From assembly GCA_019637805.1 (NCBI GenBank), contig JAHBVB010000001.1:819875-883874 (forward strand): a stretch of 64,000 nt of DNA. The letters run 5' to 3'. Position 1 is the stretch's first letter. Each line of letters begins with the position of its first letter. The notes below the pieces were generated by a model that ran no database searches, was not told where the DNA came from, and saw only the letters and a list, made by a program, of their open reading frames with translations. This document shows positions 62,923 to 64,000 of the stretch, piece by piece. A program made the translations under genes and the position numbers. Origin of the DNA: Anaerolineales bacterium (GTDB taxonomy: Bacteria > Chloroflexota > Anaerolineae > Anaerolineales > UBA11579).

Positions 62923-63698
62923 TGGCCGCCGCGCCGCTTGTCACGATTGTGACGCCTTCGTTTAACCAAGCGGTCTATTTGCCGCAGACCATGCAGTCCG
63001 TTTTCGCCCAGAGCTATCCGCATATCGAATACATCGTGGTGGACGGCGGCTCGCAAGACGGCAGCCGCGAGATCATTGCCAGCCACGCCCAACGCCTGGC
63101 TTGGTGGGTGAGCGAGGCGGACCAGGGCCAGACCGATGCGATCAACAAAGGTTTTGCGCGCAGCACAGGCCGCTACCTGGCCTGGCTGAATGCCGACGAT
63201 GTGCTGCATCCCCACGCCGTGGCGGAGGCGGTTGCCTATTTGGAGGAGCATCCCCAAACCGGACTGGTGTACGGCGACGCAGAATACATTGACGCCGCCG
63301 GCCGCGCGGTCGGGCGTTTCCCCGCCGCGCAGACCGACTATGCCCGCCTGCGCCGCGGCTACGTGCACATCCCACAGCAGGCCGCCTTTTGGCGGGCCGA
63401 CCTATGGCGGCAGGTCGGCCCGCTGGATCCCTCATTCGTGTTCGCCATGGACTATGACTTGTGGGTGCGCCTGGCGAGAATCAGCCGGATACAATATCTG
63501 CCGCGCCTGTGGGCCCAGTTCCGCCTGCACACAGATTCCAAAACCATTCAGAATGATCAACGGGCTTGGGACGAAATGCTGCGGGTGCACTGGCGCGAAG
63601 GCGGCGGCTGGCTGGCCCCGATCGTGGCCAAATACTGGCTGCGCCGCCTGGTGGCTCCGCTGATCCATGCCCGGCGCCGGCGTATGCTGGCCAAGTAG
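62922..63698 (+). CDS. GT2-family glycosyltransferase
   Basis: A 258-residue GT2 enzyme. 'PLVTIVTPSFNQAVYLPQTMQSVFAQ', 'YIVVDGGSQDGSREII', 'ADQGQTDAINKGFARSTG' and 'YLAWLNADDVLHPHAVAEAV' (NADD metal site) repeat nearly every motif of the GT2 half of the fusion upstream, so the pair arose by duplication. The start overlaps the previous stop by one base (TGATG). 'FVFAMDYDLWVRLARISR' is the catalytic-base region. Specificity is likely related to that of the fusion. Confidence 0.9.
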   Translation: MAAAPLVTIVTPSFNQAVYLPQTMQSVFAQSYPHIEYIVVDGGSQDGSREIIASHAQRLAWWVSEADQGQTDAINKGFARSTGRYLAWLNADDVLHPHAVAEAVAYLEEHPQTGLVYGDAEYIDAAGRAVGRFPAAQTDYARLRRGYVHIPQQAAFWRADLWRQVGPLDPSFVFAMDYDLWVRLARISRIQYLPRLWAQFRLHTDSKTIQNDQRAWDEMLRVHWREGGGWLAPIVAKYWLRRLVAPLIHARRRRMLAK

Positions 63699-63707
63699 AA
63701 GGAAATT

Positions 63708-64000
63708 ATGGCGAAATCTGGACGTCCTGCAAAACCTCAACGAGACTTGCTGGCCACCTGGCTGGAGGCTTGGCGTTTTTGGCTGTTGGGGGCTTTGCTT
63801 GGCGCCTTGCTGGGCTTTGCCGCTTATCAGCTCTTTCCGCCGCTGTACCGCGCCCAGGCCACCGTAGTGGTGGACCACAACCTGGAAGAGGCCTGGCCGG
63901 CAGCTGAGGATCGCGAATTGTTCCAATTCCTGGGCCGTGAGACCGAACGCCTGGAAGAGCTGGCCTGGTCCGATGCTGTGCTGGCTGCGGTCAGTGAGGC
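63708..64000 (+). CDS. Wzz/chain-length-determinant-type protein, 3' end outside the window
   Basis: The window ends inside this gene. ATG 63708 follows AGAAGGAAA (63697-63705). The visible 97 residues hold a basic N-terminus, a membrane helix (about 24-44; FWLLGALLGALLGFAAYQLF) and 'PPLYRAQATVVVDHNLEEAW', the proline-and-aromatic motif at the start of the periplasmic/extracytoplasmic region of Wzz and BY-kinase adaptors. Such proteins set polymer length or activate a tyrosine kinase in Wzy-dependent export. Whether it carries a kinase domain cannot be seen. It shares no promoter sign with the upstream genes; nine bases separate it from the GT2. Confidence 0.8.
   Translation, partial: MAKSGRPAKPQRDLLATWLEAWRFWLLGALLGALLGFAAYQLFPPLYRAQATVVVDHNLEEAWPAAEDRELFQFLGRETERLEELAWSDAVLAAVSE

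Overview
The window is 64 kb of GC-rich bacterial DNA filled almost end to end with surface-glycan biosynthesis genes. Both edges cut through genes. I count 59 protein-coding genes, 57 on the + strand and two (39913-43141) on the - strand. Most neighbours overlap by 1-35 bases or are separated by a few bases. I found no rRNA, tRNA, CRISPR array, transposase or phage gene, and no gene-free stretch longer than about 140 bases. The organism is probably a Chloroflexota member of the Anaerolineae type. That is inference from protein flavour, GC content and several TATAAT boxes lying only 8-9 bases before a start codon; nothing in the window proves the phylum.

Layout. (a) 1-8989: acetyltransferase, methyltransferases, cupin, DegT/StrS sugar aminotransferase and GT2/GT4 glycosyltransferases. 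(b) 8976-22633: large membrane proteins of GT-C type alternating with a B12-type radical SAM protein, a polyprenol-phosphate glycosyltransferase, a zinc-ribbon methyltransferase and a FAD oxidoreductase. (c) 22645-28891: a winged-helix regulator, two NDP-sugar epimerase/reductases, a Wzm/Wzt ABC exporter whose Wzt has a glycan-recognition C-terminal domain, and a KpsS/KpsC-like transferase. (d) 28899-34587: a first nonulosonic (sialic-acid-like) sugar module with a PseB-type dehydratase, an RmlD-like SDR, a NeuB synthase and an SpsF-type cytidylyltransferase. (e) 34584-39909: glycosyltransferases, a sulfotransferase and a Gfo/Idh oxidoreductase. (f) 39913-43141, - strand: two paralogous AftB-like membrane glycosyltransferases. 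(g) 43278-49574: a bifunctional ATP sulfurylase/APS kinase (PAPS maker), then a second nonulosonate module with an SDR, a NeuA-KdsC fusion and a short NeuB lacking the SAF domain. (h) 49583-53577: an unusual cassette of acyl carrier protein, class-II-aaRS-like amino acid:carrier-protein ligase, GNAT, AAC(3)-type acetyltransferase and M28-like DUF4910 aminopeptidase. (i) 53574-63698: tandem sulfotransferases, a third cytidylyltransferase with a hydroxyacid dehydrogenase and an SDR, a DUF115/GT42-like protein, a GT39 protein, a GT2-sulfotransferase fusion and a GT2. (j) 63708 to the right edge: the start of a Wzz-type chain-length/tyrosine-kinase adaptor protein.

Taken together, the genes read as a factory for a sulfated polysaccharide carrying nonulosonic acids, probably aminoacylated as well, and exported at least partly by the ABC route. 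PAPS is made locally and used by four sulfotransferase domains. CMP-activated keto-sugars come from up to three modules. The ACP/ligase/GNAT cassette could supply an aminoacyl decoration. I rate that cassette (49583-53577), together with the sulfation machinery including the GT2-sulfotransferase fusion, as the best candidate for an undescribed system.
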